This document shows, piece after piece, positions 17,501 through 30,511 of a stretch of DNA of 64,000 bases. Below the pieces are notes generated by a model. It saw nothing but the letters and a program-made list of their open reading frames with translations, did not search any database and had not been told where the DNA came from. Origin of the DNA: Vogesella margarita (GTDB lineage Bacteria; Pseudomonadota; Gammaproteobacteria; Burkholderiales; Chromobacteriaceae); contig NZ_JAQQLE010000010.1 in NCBI RefSeq assembly GCF_028548475.1, positions 1-64,000 on the forward strand. The letters are read 5' to 3'. Within the stretch, counting starts at the first letter, position 1; each line of letters begins with the position of its first letter. The position numbers and the translations under genes were made by a program.

Positions 17501-18517
17501 GCCGAATTGCCGCCGCACCTGCTGTTCAACTTCCGCATCGTCGACGACGGCAAGCAGGAAATCGGCATGGGCCGCGACCTGCTCGCGCTGCAGAAGCAGT
17601 TCGGCCAGGCGGCGCAGCTGACCTTCCGCGACACCAGCGCCGAATTCGAGCGCGACAAGGTCGAGGCGTGGGACTTCGGCGAGCTGCCGCAGGCGATCCA
17701 GTTTGCGCGCGGCCGCCAGCAGCTGACCGGCTTCCCGGCGCTGACCATCGAGACTGATGACAAGGGCGAACGGGTGGCGATCCGCCTGTTCGACACCGAG
17801 ACTGCGGCCAACCTTGAGCACCGCCGCGGCGTGGTGCGCCTGCTGCAGTACCAGTTGAAGGAGCACATGAAGCAGCTGAACAAGGGCCTGCCGGGCATGA
17901 CCCAGCTGGGCCTGCAGCTGCGCAATGTGTGCAATGTCGACGAGCTGCTGCAGGACGCCATCGCCGCCATCTGCGACCGCGCCTTCATCGGCGACGACGA
18001 GGTCCCGCGCACCGAGAAGGCGTTCAACGAGCAGAAGGCGCGCGCCCGCACCCGGCTGCCGGCGGTGACGCAGGCGGTCACCGGCTACCTGAACCAGATC
18101 GCCGCCGAATACCAGGCGCTGCTGCCCAAGCTGCAGAAGCACCGCCTCGGCCATGAGCTGACGCAACAGCTGGACCGCCTGGTGTACAAGGGCTTCCTCA
18201 CCGCCACGCCGTGGCAGCAACTGCCGCATCTGCCGCGCTATATGAAAGCGATGAGCCTACGCATGGAAAAACAGCCGGCCAACGCGCAGCGCGACGGCCA
18301 GCGCGGCGCCGAAATCCGCGACCTGTGGCAAAAATGGGAAGCGCGCATGGCGGAAGAGAACGAGCGCGGCGGCGCCAGCGAGGCGCTACAGCAGTATCGC
18401 TGGCATATTGAGGAGCTTCGCGTCGGCCTGTTCGCCCAAGAGCTGAAGACGCCGTACCCGGTATCGGTGAAACGGTTGCTAAAGCTATGGGACGAGCTGC
18501 CGAAAAACCTGCGTTGA
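14561..18517 (+). CDS. hrpA: ATP-dependent RNA helicase HrpA
   Basis: 1318 aa, matching the long DEAH-box HrpA family. Walker A GETGSGKTT at 99-107, DEAH at 196-199, SAT motif near 226, and motif VI QRAGRCGR near 397. These are followed by the helicase-associated and OB-fold regions and the long C-terminal DUF3418 domain typical of bacterial HrpA. The enzyme unwinds RNA structures and helps mRNA processing and rescue of stalled ribosomes. Five uptake-like words lie within it, the densest of any gene here, encoding AAN, LAA, VGR, AAN and AAN. Confidence 0.95.
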   Translation: MTTTATPAALKAALSTCLLRDRPPLKRKLQDAEQRLRKNQPSDKLLQDIAAQIARSAGRAAARAEHRPRPTFDDALPVNQKLDDIKAAIAANQVVIICGETGSGKTTQLPKICLELGRGVYGLIGHTQPRRLAARSVATRIAQELGSELGTHVGFKVRFNDKQSERNVIKLMTDGILLAETQTDRYLEAYDTIIIDEAHERSLNIDFLLGYLKQLLPRRPDLKVIITSATIDADRFARHFDGAPVLEVSGRTYPVEVRYRPLKQRDEDEREVEMEDAIVDAVDEISRHGSGDILVFLPGEREIRDTADKLRRSGIRHYEILPLFARLSNEDQQKIFKPSGGRRIVLATNVAETSLTVPGIKYVIDTGLARIKRYSPRAKVEQLQVEKISQAAARQRAGRCGRIEAGVCVRLYAEDDFNARPAFTDPEIVRSSLAAVILRMAALRLGKVDEFPFIEPPSSRLIADGYQVLQELGAVDEQLQLTPVGTELARIPVDPKVGRMLLAGREHHCVREVLIIAAGLSIQDPRERPFEAREAADRAQARFNDEKSDFLSYLHLWDFFSNALANKQSNRQLVNLCHEHFLSHIRLREWRELHAQLADIASELNLIEKDKAHAPAAAANPETTPKKRAQADLVAYEKLHKALLTGLIGNIGMKSQESDDYTGARGGSFLVFPGTGLKKVRPKWIVTAELVETTKLYGRCVARIEPEWVEAVAPHLVKLHHFEPHWEKSRGEVVASERVTLFGLTLIPRRPVSYGRIAPEEARELFIRGALVAMEYVSNAPFFQRNQQLIREVEQLEHKARRQDVLVDEDALYAFYAERLGPGVVDAASFEAWRKEAEQQNPKILFLTRDELMRHAAEHVSENQFPEWRELAESRCRLRYRFEPNHPLDGVTIDLPLAVLNTLQPAEFEWLVPGMIREKLQAMIKALPKQIRRCCVPVPDFVTQFLLSNPDTQQPIAPQLAHFILRHTGGLKVDPLAFSQAELPPHLLFNFRIVDDGKQEIGMGRDLLALQKQFGQAAQLTFRDTSAEFERDKVEAWDFGELPQAIQFARGRQQLTGFPALTIETDDKGERVAIRLFDTETAANLEHRRGVVRLLQYQLKEHMKQLNKGLPGMTQLGLQLRNVCNVDELLQDAIAAICDRAFIGDDEVPRTEKAFNEQKARARTRLPAVTQAVTGYLNQIAAEYQALLPKLQKHRLGHELTQQLDRLVYKGFLTATPWQQLPHLPRYMKAMSLRMEKQPANAQRDGQRGAEIRDLWQKWEARMAEENERGGASEALQQYRWHIEELRVGLFAQELKTPYPVSVKRLLKLWDELPKNLR

Positions 18518-18613
18518 TCGCCGCCGCACACGCACGCCGCGGCAGCGCCCGGAACCACGGCATTTGCCGCCACACACACTGATGCATCATCACAGGGGTC
18601 GGATTCGCAGCTT

Positions 18614-19789
18614 ATGAGTGAAACAACCACTACCAGATTGAGTGCCAGCCACGTCATCGTCGGCCAGGAATTGCAGATGGACGTGTACCACAAGAGCGGC
18701 GTGCTGCTGGTCAAGCGCGGCCACTACGTGCTGACCGAGGAGCAGAAGCAGCGGCTGCTGGCCAACGGCGAAATCAGCAAGGACGCCAAGATGGCCGCCG
18801 CCGAGCGCGAGCTGCGCGAACGCCGCGAAAAGCAGCAGGAGCAGCAGCGCAAGGAGCGCGAGAGCCGCGGCCGCAACCCGCTGGTGGAGATGGACAGCCT
18901 GGCGCACAAGATGCGCGGCCTGCTCAACCACTACTTCCACGTCAGCGAGTTCGAGTCGCAAATCGGCCAGGTCGCGCAGCGTCTGGCCACGCTGGCCGGG
19001 CAACAGCCGGACGGCCTGATCGCCTCCTGCCTGCTGGTGCCGTTCCAGGACTACGGCAGCACCCACAGCCTGCACACCGCCGCCATCCTCGCGGTGCTGG
19101 GGCGCCGCCTGAAGCTGCCGGCCGACGAGATGCAGGTGCTGCTGTGCGCGGCGCTGACCATGAACATCTCAGCCACCGGGCTGCACAGCGAGCTGACCAA
19201 GCAACAGTCGGGGCTCAGCAACGAACAGCAGCAGCAGATGTACGGCCACCCGCTGCTGTCCTCCGCACTGCTGCGCGACCTGGGCGTGGAAAACGAGCGC
19301 TGGCACCTGCTGGTGCAGCAGCACCACGAGGAGTGGAACGGCGCCGGCTACCCCTACGGCCTGAAGAAGGAAGAGATCGACCCCGGTGCGCACCTGATCC
19401 GCCTCACCGACGTGCTGACCTCGCTGCTGATCAGCCAGGCGCACCGCGCCGGGCGGCTGCCATCCATCGCGCTGGCACGCCTGTACAAGGGCGAATTCAG
19501 CGAGTTCGATTCGCGCTTTGTCGCGCTGCTGATCAAGGAACTGGGCATCTACCCGCCGGGCAGCTTCGTGCGCCTGGCCAACCAGGAGATCGCCATCGTC
19601 ACCCACCGCGCCGCCGACGGCAACAACACCCAGCCGCGCGTCGCCAGCGTGCGCGCCGCCAACGGCGAGGTGTACGGCGAGCCGATGCCGCGCAACACCA
19701 GCCTTGCCGACTACGCCATCAGCCAGCCGGTGTCGCCGCAGGAAGCAGGCGTGCGACCCGCCTTCCTGCTGAAACTGTGGAACAATTAA
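18614..19789 (+). CDS. HD-GYP-like protein with degenerate HD motif
   Basis: 391 aa. It has an N-terminal segment as in HD-GYP proteins of the DUF3391 type, a charged coiled-coil (about 55-88, rich in E, K, R, Q), then an HD-GYP domain about 110-320. The GYP part is intact (QHHEEWNGAGYPYGL, 236-250) and H151/H154 are present. Where active enzymes have HDIGK this protein reads MNISA (183-187), so the HD metal pair is lost. Canonical members hydrolyse cyclic di-GMP; this one may only bind it or act as a scaffold. Expressed on its own; the ribosome site is weak. Confidence 0.75.
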   Translation: MSETTTTRLSASHVIVGQELQMDVYHKSGVLLVKRGHYVLTEEQKQRLLANGEISKDAKMAAAERELRERREKQQEQQRKERESRGRNPLVEMDSLAHKMRGLLNHYFHVSEFESQIGQVAQRLATLAGQQPDGLIASCLLVPFQDYGSTHSLHTAAILAVLGRRLKLPADEMQVLLCAALTMNISATGLHSELTKQQSGLSNEQQQQMYGHPLLSSALLRDLGVENERWHLLVQQHHEEWNGAGYPYGLKKEEIDPGAHLIRLTDVLTSLLISQAHRAGRLPSIALARLYKGEFSEFDSRFVALLIKELGIYPPGSFVRLANQEIAIVTHRAADGNNTQPRVASVRAANGEVYGEPMPRNTSLADYAISQPVSPQEAGVRPAFLLKLWNN

Positions 19790-19834
19790 AGCGCTGAACC
19801 GGCACCAGGCGCCCCCGCCCGGCCGCAAACGACA

Positions 19835-19869
19835 AAAGGTTGGCCGCAACACGCTTGCGGCCAACCTTT
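19835..19869. terminator. Bidirectional terminator built of two uptake-like words
   Basis: Perfect 15-bp inverted repeat (19835-19849, 19855-19869) with a 5-base loop, between convergent genes (stop at 19789, ppk2 stop at 19921). A run of A before and T after gives U-rich ends on both strands. Confidence 0.8.
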
Positions 19870-19920
19870 CGCTTTTTCACTGCGGCAACGGCGCCCTGCC
19901 CGGCGCGCCGCCGCGACCGC

Positions 19921-20955
19921 TCAGAAGCGGTCCAGCTCCTTCTCCGACGCCTCGAACACGCTGCCGGCGGCGCCGACGATCTTGTCGTCGGGACGGATGA
20001 TGGCCAGGTTCTTGTCCGGGTACGGCAGATGCCACAGGAAGTGGCGCAGACAGTTGAGGCGGGCGCGTTTCTTGTCGTCGGACTTGATCACCGCCCACGG
20101 CGCGTCGCCGGTATCGGTGTGGAAGAACATCGCCTTCTTCGCCTCGGTGTAGTCGTCCCACTTGTCCAGCGACTGGATGTCGATCGGCGACAGTTTCCAG
20201 TGCTTCAGCGGATCGTCGCGACGGGAGATGAAGCGGCGCAGCTGCTCCTCGCGGCTGACCGAGAACCAGAACTTGAACAGGTGGATGCCGCTGTTGACCA
20301 GCATGCGCTCCAGCTGCGGCGTCTGGCGCATGAATTCCAGGTATTCCTGCGGCGTGCAGAAGCCCATCACCCGCTCGACGCCGGCGCGGTTGTACCAGCT
20401 GCGGTCGAACAGCACCATCTCGCCGGCGGTGGGCAGGTGCTGGATGTAACGCTGGAAGTACCACTGGCCGCGTTCCTGCTCGGTCGGCTTCTCCAGCGCC
20501 ACCACCCGCGCGCCGCGCGGATTGAGGTGCTCCATGAAGCGCTTGATGGTGCCGCCCTTGCCGGCAGCGTCGCGGCCTTCGAACAGCACCACGATCTTCT
20601 GCCCGGTTTCCTTGACCCAGTTCTGCACCTTCAACAGCTCGACCTGCAGCGCGGCCTTCTGCCGCTCGTAGTCGTCGCGCTTGAGACGGCTGCGGTACGG
20701 ATAGTCCGCCGGCAACGGCGCACTGGTGCTGTCCTCGGTACTGCCGTGCGGCGCGTGCGCCACCTGCAGCGCCACCGGCGCATGACTGATGGCCTCGATT
20801 TCACGTGCCGCCGCCTCGCGCGCCTTGGCCACCGCGCTGCGGCGCCGCGCCGGCGCCGGCTGCTTCGGTTCGGCGGCTGCGCTGGCGGTTTCGTTGCCGG
20901 CGTCGGTGCCGGTTTCGTTGTTCAATGCTGGTTCCTTGCTGTTTTCGTCATTCAT
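19921..20955 (-). CDS. ppk2: Polyphosphate kinase 2 family protein
   Basis: 344 aa. After an Ala-rich, probably disordered N-terminal extension (about 1-80) comes the PPK2 domain with Walker A GRDAAGKGG (127-135), the lid region EKPTEQERGQWYFQRY and Walker B-like FDRSWYNRAGVERVMGF (183 on). PPK2 enzymes transfer phosphate between polyphosphate and nucleotides, mostly making GTP/ATP or ADP. A single-domain protein of this type is class I or III; the subclass needs phylogeny. AAGAG precedes the ATG. Confidence 0.9.
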   Translation of the reverse strand: MNDENSKEPALNNETGTDAGNETASAAAEPKQPAPARRRSAVAKAREAAAREIEAISHAPVALQVAHAPHGSTEDSTSAPLPADYPYRSRLKRDDYERQKAALQVELLKVQNWVKETGQKIVVLFEGRDAAGKGGTIKRFMEHLNPRGARVVALEKPTEQERGQWYFQRYIQHLPTAGEMVLFDRSWYNRAGVERVMGFCTPQEYLEFMRQTPQLERMLVNSGIHLFKFWFSVSREEQLRRFISRRDDPLKHWKLSPIDIQSLDKWDDYTEAKKAMFFHTDTGDAPWAVIKSDDKKRARLNCLRHFLWHLPYPDKNLAIIRPDDKIVGAAGSVFEASEKELDRF

Positions 20956-21084
20956 GGTGCGGCTCTTTACGGTGGGGTGACAGAAACATGCTACGCCCCC
21001 GCTATTGTCAGCGTCATGGACTGGCTGGCGTGCAGTTGATGCGGATCAAATAGCGCAGCACTGCGCGGCAACAGGCGAATCGGG

Positions 21085-21090
21085 TACAAT
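21085..21090 (+). promoter_or_regulatory. Candidate -10 box for glnS
   Basis: TACAAT (5 of 6 matches) about 37 bases upstream of the glnS ATG; the -35 region is weak. Confidence 0.35.
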
Positions 21091-21126
21091 CGCAGGATCA
21101 GATTATTGCCGACCGAATTCATCACC

Positions 21127-22812
<1,686 letters not shown>

Positions 22813-22865
22813 TCACACGGGATGGCATGATCCCCGCAGATACGCTAAGTTAATGATGTAAAGCA

Positions 22866-22894
22866 TGGCAGGACTCGATGTCCTGCCATTTTTT
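22866..22894 (+). terminator. Rho-independent terminator of glnS
   Basis: 9-bp stem TGGCAGGAC/GTCCTGCCA (22866-22874, 22880-22888), 5-base loop, then six T. Confidence 0.9.
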
Positions 22895-22926
22895 CGTCAT
22901 CACGCGTTTACTGAGGGGTTAACGAG

Positions 22927-24561
22927 ATGAAGGCACGCATCACCACCATCAGCCTGTCGCTGCTGGCACTAGGCATCGGCGGCTGCAGCAGCCTGGGCGG
23001 CTACCAGCCGGATAAGCCCTACCGCATCACCATCCTGCACACCAACGATCACCATGGCCGTTTCTGGAAAAACGGCGACGGCGAATACGGCCTGGCCGCG
23101 CGCAAGACGCTGATCGACGGCATCCGCGCCGAGGTCCAGGCCCAGGGCGGCTACAGCCTGCTGCTGGACGGCGGCGACGTGAACACCGGGGTGCCGGAAT
23201 CCGACCTGCAGGACGCCGAGCCGGACTTCAAGGGCATGAACCGGCTGGGCTACGACGCGATGGCGGTCGGCAACCACGAGTTCGACAAGCCGCTGGCGGT
23301 GCTGCAGAAACAGCAGCGCTGGATAGACTTCCCGATGCTTGCGGCCAACGTTTACAAGGACGGACAGCGCCTGTTCCGGCCCTACCAGATCTTCAACCTC
23401 GGCGGCGTCAAGGTAGCGGTGATGGGCCTGACCACCGACGACACCTGGAAGCTGGTCAGCCCCGACAACGTGAAGGGCGTGGAATTCCGTCAGCCGGCCA
23501 CCGAAGCCGCGGCGCTGATGCCGGAGCTGAAGGCGCGCGCCAACATCGTGATCGCCGCCACCCACATGGGCCACTACCCTGACGGCAACTACGGCGTGAA
23601 TGCCGCGGGCGACGTGGAGATGGCGCGCGCGGTGAAGGGCTTCGACCTCATCGTCGGCGGCCACAGCCAGAACCCGGTGTGCATGCAGGCCGAGAACGTG
23701 CGCAACGACGCCTACGTCCCCGGCCAGCCCTGCGCGCCGGATCGCCAGAACGGCGCCTGGATCGTGCAGGCGCACGAATGGGGCAAATACGTTGGCCGCG
23801 CCGATTTCGAATACCGCAACGGCGAGCTGAGGCTGCTCTCGTACCGGCTGCTGCCGGTGAACCTGAAACAGACGGTCAAGCGCGCCGACGGCAGCAGCCA
23901 GAAGGTGCCGTACACCGCCGAGATCGCCGAGGACTCGGCGCTGCTGGGCTTCCTCAAGCCGTATCAGGACAAGGGCCAGGCGGCGCTGGGCGTGGAAGTG
24001 GGCAGCAGCGACGGCAAGCTCAACGGTGACCGCAGCGAGGTGCGCAAACAGCCGACCAGCCTCGGCGTGTTCGCCGCGATGGCGATGATGGACAAGGCCC
24101 GCGCCGACTTTGCGGTGGTCAATTCCGGCGGCATCCGTGACTCGCTGACGGCGGGCAAGATCAGCTACAAGGACGTGCTGAAGGTGTTCCCGTTCGGCAG
24201 CACCCTCACCTTCATCGACTTCAGCGGCAAGGAAGCGCTGGACTACCTCGCCGCCGCCGCGAAAATGAGCGCCGGCGCCGGTGCCTTCGCGCAATTTGCC
24301 GGCGTGCAGCTGCTGATCGAGAACGGCGAAGTGAAGCAGGCCCGCATCGGCGGCCAGCCTATCGACCCGGCCAGGACCTACCGCATGGCGATCAACAGCT
24401 TCATGGCCGCCGGCGGCGACGGCTACCCGCGCCTCGCCGGCAAGCCCGGCTTTGTCGACACCGGTTTTGTCGATGCCGACATGCTGAAGGCCTACATCGG
24501 CGCGCAAACCCCGATCCGAAGCAGCAATTTCGAGCCGGGCGATAGCGTGATCCGCCGCTAA
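22927..24561 (+). CDS. 5'-nucleotidase / UDP-sugar hydrolase family lipoprotein
   Basis: 544 aa. A lipoprotein signal peptide ends in IGGC (Cys20), so it is probably anchored in the outer membrane, periplasmic or surface. The metallophosphatase domain has ILHTNDHHG (about 35-43), LLDGGDVN, GNHEFD and THMGH metal-binding motifs. The C-terminal 5'-nucleotidase domain (about 350-530) has NSGGIRDSL and FPFGSTLT. Like UshA/NutA it should dephosphorylate external nucleotides to nucleosides for phosphate and purine salvage. The start follows TTAACGAG. An uptake-like word encodes MLAANVY near 140. Confidence 0.9.
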   Translation: MKARITTISLSLLALGIGGCSSLGGYQPDKPYRITILHTNDHHGRFWKNGDGEYGLAARKTLIDGIRAEVQAQGGYSLLLDGGDVNTGVPESDLQDAEPDFKGMNRLGYDAMAVGNHEFDKPLAVLQKQQRWIDFPMLAANVYKDGQRLFRPYQIFNLGGVKVAVMGLTTDDTWKLVSPDNVKGVEFRQPATEAAALMPELKARANIVIAATHMGHYPDGNYGVNAAGDVEMARAVKGFDLIVGGHSQNPVCMQAENVRNDAYVPGQPCAPDRQNGAWIVQAHEWGKYVGRADFEYRNGELRLLSYRLLPVNLKQTVKRADGSSQKVPYTAEIAEDSALLGFLKPYQDKGQAALGVEVGSSDGKLNGDRSEVRKQPTSLGVFAAMAMMDKARADFAVVNSGGIRDSLTAGKISYKDVLKVFPFGSTLTFIDFSGKEALDYLAAAAKMSAGAGAFAQFAGVQLLIENGEVKQARIGGQPIDPARTYRMAINSFMAAGGDGYPRLAGKPGFVDTGFVDADMLKAYIGAQTPIRSSNFEPGDSVIRR

Positions 24562-24587
24562 GAGCCGGTTCACAAGCGACTACGCAA

Positions 24588-24630
24588 AAAAGGTTGGCCG
24601 CAAGCCAGACAGGCTTGCGGCCAACCTTTT
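24588..24630. terminator. Terminator hairpin of two uptake-like words
   Basis: 19-bp perfect stem (24588-24606, 24612-24630) with a 5-base loop, 26 bases past the nucleotidase stop. Each arm is the uptake-like word extended by GCC; an A run before and T run after suit both strands. Confidence 0.85.
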
Positions 24631-24657
24631 TCAACGATGTATCAGGCCGTCGGCTTA

Positions 24658-24797
24658 GAGCGTATTCACGATCTCGCGAGCTAGGGCGAGACAAGGCGAA
24701 AACGGCTGAGGAAGCGGAATTGACATGGGGTCAATGAGCATTCCGAAGTCGTTTTTAACGCCGTATCGCCGAAGCGCAGCAGATCGTGAGCAGGCTC
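24658..24797 (+). mobile_element. MITE-like repeat, copy 3 (140 bp, diverged)
   Basis: Ends GAGCGTATTCACGATCT and, inverted, GAGCCTGCTCACGATCT (14 of 17 identical), flanked by TTA (24655-24657) and TCA (24798-24800, the clpB stop read on the other strand). It shares the internal ACAAGGCGAAAACGGCTGAG block and following GAAGCGG with the other two copies, but its ends form a different subtype. Confidence 0.7.
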
Positions 24798-27374
<2,577 letters not shown>

Positions 27375-27407
27375 CACAGGCTCCTTGCTTGCAGTTTGAT
27401 GATGACA

Positions 27408-27436
27408 AACTTGGGCATCACGCATGGCTTTTCAAG
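27408..27436 (-). promoter_or_regulatory. Sigma-32-like heat-shock promoter of clpB
   Basis: Minus-strand CTTGAAA (27436-27430), 14-base spacer, CCCAAGTT (27415-27408), close to the sigma-32 pattern CTTGAAA-N(13-17)-CCCCATNT. The predicted start would leave a leader of about 27 bases before the clpB ATG. clpB is a classical heat-shock gene, which supports the call. Confidence 0.6.
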
Positions 27437-27591
27437 CGGCACCCGCAGCGTTTTTGTCCGGGATCAAGCGGCGCCGCGATCACGCCACCGCAATACGGGC
27501 CAGCTTGTACCACCATAGCCCAAATGACGGCGGCAGCCGGCAAAAGCAGCAGGCCCGTGTCCACCTCACGGCAGAACACTGGCCTGGCGCG

Positions 27592-27613
27592 TTGCGGCCA
27601 ACGTTGGCCGCAA
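27592..27613. repeat. 22-bp perfect palindrome of two fused uptake-like words
   Basis: The two words meet tail to tail with no spacer, sharing an AACGTT centre, 12 bases past the stop of the chemoreceptor gene (27625) and in the clpB upstream region. With no loop bases it makes a poor hairpin and it has no T run, so a terminator role is uncertain. Confidence 0.75.
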
Positions 27614-27624
27614 GCGATCCGGTA

Positions 27625-29658
27625 TCAGGTACGGAACACGCTGACCTCGTCGCGCAGCGCATCGGCAAGGCCGGTCATGTGCTGCGCCGTCTCGGACGAA
27701 CGCTGCGCCGCCTCGCTGCCGACCTGCGCCTGCGACGCCACTGTCGCCACCTGCGCCGCGATCTCCTCCACGCTCTGCCGCTGCTCGCCGAGCTGCTCAT
27801 GGATGCGCGACACCACCGCCATCGTCTCGCGCGAAGCGTCCAGAATGCTGTCGATCGCGTGGCGGGCCTCGCCGGTGATCGCCGCGCCGTTGGCCGCCAG
27901 CGTCACCGACTGGCGCATTGCGTCCACCGCCGCCAGCGTCGCCTGCTGCATGGCGCCGATCATGCCGCCGATTTCCTGCGTCGACTGGCTGGTGCGCTCC
28001 GCCAGCTTGCGCACCTCGTCGGCGACCACGGCAAAACCGCGGCCGGATTCGCCGGCGCGCGCCGCCTCGATCGCGGCATTCAGCGCCAGCAAGTTGGTCT
28101 GGTCGGCGATGTCGCGGATCACCGCGATGATGCTGGTGATCTGGCTGGCGCTGCCTTCCAGGCTGTGCAGGCTGCCTTCGGCGGCACCGAGGGTGTTGGC
28201 GATGCGGTTGACCTCGTCCACCGCCGCCACCAGACTCTGACTGCCCTGGCTCGCGGCGTCGCTGGAGGCGCGCGCGGCGCGGCTGGCCTCGCCGGCGACG
28301 TGTTCGATGCGGTGCACGCCGTCATTCAGCTGGCGGGCGTGATTGTCCATCACGCCGGCGCTGTCGCGCTGTTCGCCGGCGGCCACGGCAGCGGTTTCTG
28401 CCTTGCCGGCCAGTTCGTGCGCGGCGGCTTCCAGTTCTTCGGCGTGGGCGCGGGTGCGGTTCAGCGACTGGCGGAAGCTCTCCAGCAGGTTGTTGAGTGC
28501 GCCGGCCACCTCGCCGATTTCGTCGCGGCGCGGGATGTCGAGACGGCGGGTCAGGTCGCTGCTGTCGCGCACCTCGCCGACGGCCTTGACCAGCAGCCGC
28601 ACCGGACGGGCCACCAGCCGGCCGGTGAGCAGCCACAGCGACAATGACAGCAGCACCAGCAGCAGCAGGCAGCCGCCGATCAGGCCCTGCAGCAGGACGT
28701 TGTTGTCGCGTTGCAGCTCGGCGGTCAGCTCGTCGCTGACGATCACCCAGCCCCAGGCGTCAAAGCGCTGCCAGGTCAGCATGTGTTCGGCCGGCTTGCC
28801 GTTGTCGTCCAGCTTGCGCACGGTGCGGCTGCCGCTGGCCTGGTTCAGCATCGCGGCAAGGTAAGGTTGGCCGCCGGCATCGACGTCCTTGTCAATGGTG
28901 CGGCCGGTCAGTTTCGGGTGCAGCACGAAGCGGCCGAATTCGCTGCTGTTCTTGTCGGCGCCGATGATGACGATATGGCCGGACTCGCCCAGCTTGACCT
29001 TGGACAGGCGCGCCAGCAGGCCGCCGACACCCTCGCTGGCGCTGAGCGCCACCGAGGTGGCGCCGATCACCTGATCCTGCTCGTTCTTCAGCGGGCTGTA
29101 GCTGACCACGTACTCCTTGTCGAACATCACCACCTTGCCCTGGAACGGCATGCCGCGGCTCAGACGCTCGTACACCGGACTGTTGCGCTCCAGCTTGCTG
29201 CCGACCGCGCGGCGACCGTCGGCGGTCAGCAGCGAAGTCGACACCCGGTAGAAGTCATCTCCGTCCTTGACCAGCACCGAAGCCGGGTTGCCGCTGCGCA
29301 CCGCGAACTCGCCGGCGAGATCGTGATTATTGTTGAGCAGCACCCCGCCCACTTTCAGCGCCGGCAGCAGCTGGCCGCCGGTATCGACCTTTTCTTCCGG
29401 CACCACGGCAAAGGCGCCGCCGAAACTGGCGACGAACATGCGCTCGAACTGCTGCGCGGAGATTTTCAGTGCGTCGTCGAAGCCGGCCGCCATATTGGCC
29501 GACTGGTGGATCAGCTGCTGCTGCACCGCCTGGGTGCGCTCGACCAGCAGCTTTTGCGAGAACAGATAGGCCGGCACCATCAGGGCGGCCACCAACAGTG
29601 ACATCAGGGCGACCTGGGCCCAGACCAGACGGGTGCCGATGCTGATCGCACGCTTCAT
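27625..29658 (-). CDS. Methyl-accepting chemotaxis protein with periplasmic Cache-type sensor
   Basis: 677 aa. TM1 at about 10-32; a periplasmic domain about 35-320 of the Cache_3/Cache_2 type ([49 protein letters not shown]); TM2 about 325-347; HAMP about 348-400. The signalling rod has the tip [42 protein letters not shown] near 545-585. It senses a small molecule in the periplasm and controls the CheA kinase. AAGGAAG precedes the ATG. Divergent from the rnf operon. Confidence 0.92.
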   Translation of the reverse strand: MKRAISIGTRLVWAQVALMSLLVAALMVPAYLFSQKLLVERTQAVQQQLIHQSANMAAGFDDALKISAQQFERMFVASFGGAFAVVPEEKVDTGGQLLPALKVGGVLLNNNHDLAGEFAVRSGNPASVLVKDGDDFYRVSTSLLTADGRRAVGSKLERNSPVYERLSRGMPFQGKVVMFDKEYVVSYSPLKNEQDQVIGATSVALSASEGVGGLLARLSKVKLGESGHIVIIGADKNSSEFGRFVLHPKLTGRTIDKDVDAGGQPYLAAMLNQASGSRTVRKLDDNGKPAEHMLTWQRFDAWGWVIVSDELTAELQRDNNVLLQGLIGGCLLLLVLLSLSLWLLTGRLVARPVRLLVKAVGEVRDSSDLTRRLDIPRRDEIGEVAGALNNLLESFRQSLNRTRAHAEELEAAAHELAGKAETAAVAAGEQRDSAGVMDNHARQLNDGVHRIEHVAGEASRAARASSDAASQGSQSLVAAVDEVNRIANTLGAAEGSLHSLEGSASQITSIIAVIRDIADQTNLLALNAAIEAARAGESGRGFAVVADEVRKLAERTSQSTQEIGGMIGAMQQATLAAVDAMRQSVTLAANGAAITGEARHAIDSILDASRETMAVVSRIHEQLGEQRQSVEEIAAQVATVASQAQVGSEAAQRSSETAQHMTGLADALRDEVSVFRT

Positions 29659-29872
29659 CCTTAGCTTCCTTATCGTTTTTTTTATTCCGGTATTTCACCG
29701 TTACGCCGCTGGCGGCAGGGTCGCGCAGCAGCGGCGAAAAACGGCCGCCCGGCTTACGGGCGGTCACTTTGGCAACTGTATACAAGTACACAATGACACA
29801 GTCGTGCCGGCGCGGACAAGCAAGATCTGCTCCACCGTGGCGAAACTGCCAGCCGCTTTACCCAGATCAAGG

Positions 29873-29901
29873 TTGAAGCGGCACCGGCGAACACGGATAA
29901 T
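29873..29901 (+). promoter_or_regulatory. Promoter of the rnf operon
   Basis: TTGAAG (29873-29878), 17-base spacer, GATAAT (29896-29901), 29 bases upstream of the rnfA ATG. The rest of the 271-base divergent gap (29659-29929) shows nothing else I can name. Confidence 0.55.
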
Positions 29902-29929
29902 CCGCGGATAACGCTTACCGGGTCCCGGA

Positions 29930-30511
29930 ATGGATTTGCAACACTACTTTTTGCTGCTGGTCAGCACCGTGCTCGTCAACAACGTGGTGCTGGTGCGCAT
30001 GCTCGGGCTGTGCCCGTTCATGGGGGTGTCCAGAAAGCTGGAAGCCGCCATCGGCATGGGTGCCGCCACCGCTTTCGTGCTGACGCTGGCCTCCGGCAGC
30101 AGCCACCTGATCAACCTGCTGCTGGTCGCGCTCGATCTTGAATACCTGCGCACCCTGTCCTTCATCGTGGTGATCGCCGCCATCGTGCAGTTCACCGAGA
30201 TGGTGATCCACAAGACCAGCCCGGTGCTGTACCAGTCGCTGGGCATCTACCTGCCGCTGATCACCACCAACTGCGCGGTTCTGGGCGTGCCGCTGCTCAA
30301 CGTGCAGGCGCAGCACAGCTTTGCCGAGGCACTGGTGTTCGGCCTCGGCTCCGCGCTCGGCTTCTCGCTGATCCTGATCCTGTTCGGCGCCATGCGCGAA
30401 CGGCTGGAAGGCGCCGACGTGCCGTTGCCGTTTCGCGGCACCGCGATCGCGCTGGTGACCGCTGGGCTGATGAGCCTCGCCTTCATGGGTTTCGGGGGGC
30501 TGGTGCAATGA
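29930..30511 (+). CDS. rsxA: Rnf/Rsx electron transport complex subunit A
   Basis: 193 aa, six membrane helices, matching RnfA/RsxA throughout ([20 protein letters not shown], the [12 protein letters not shown] loop with a conserved Cys). It is part of the inner-membrane ion-coupled complex that moves electrons between NADH and ferredoxin-type acceptors; in E. coli the Rsx version keeps SoxR reduced. First gene of rnfABCDGE-nth; its stop overlaps the next start (ATGA). Confidence 0.95.
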   Translation: MDLQHYFLLLVSTVLVNNVVLVRMLGLCPFMGVSRKLEAAIGMGAATAFVLTLASGSSHLINLLLVALDLEYLRTLSFIVVIAAIVQFTEMVIHKTSPVLYQSLGIYLPLITTNCAVLGVPLLNVQAQHSFAEALVFGLGSALGFSLILILFGAMRERLEGADVPLPFRGTAIALVTAGLMSLAFMGFGGLVQ

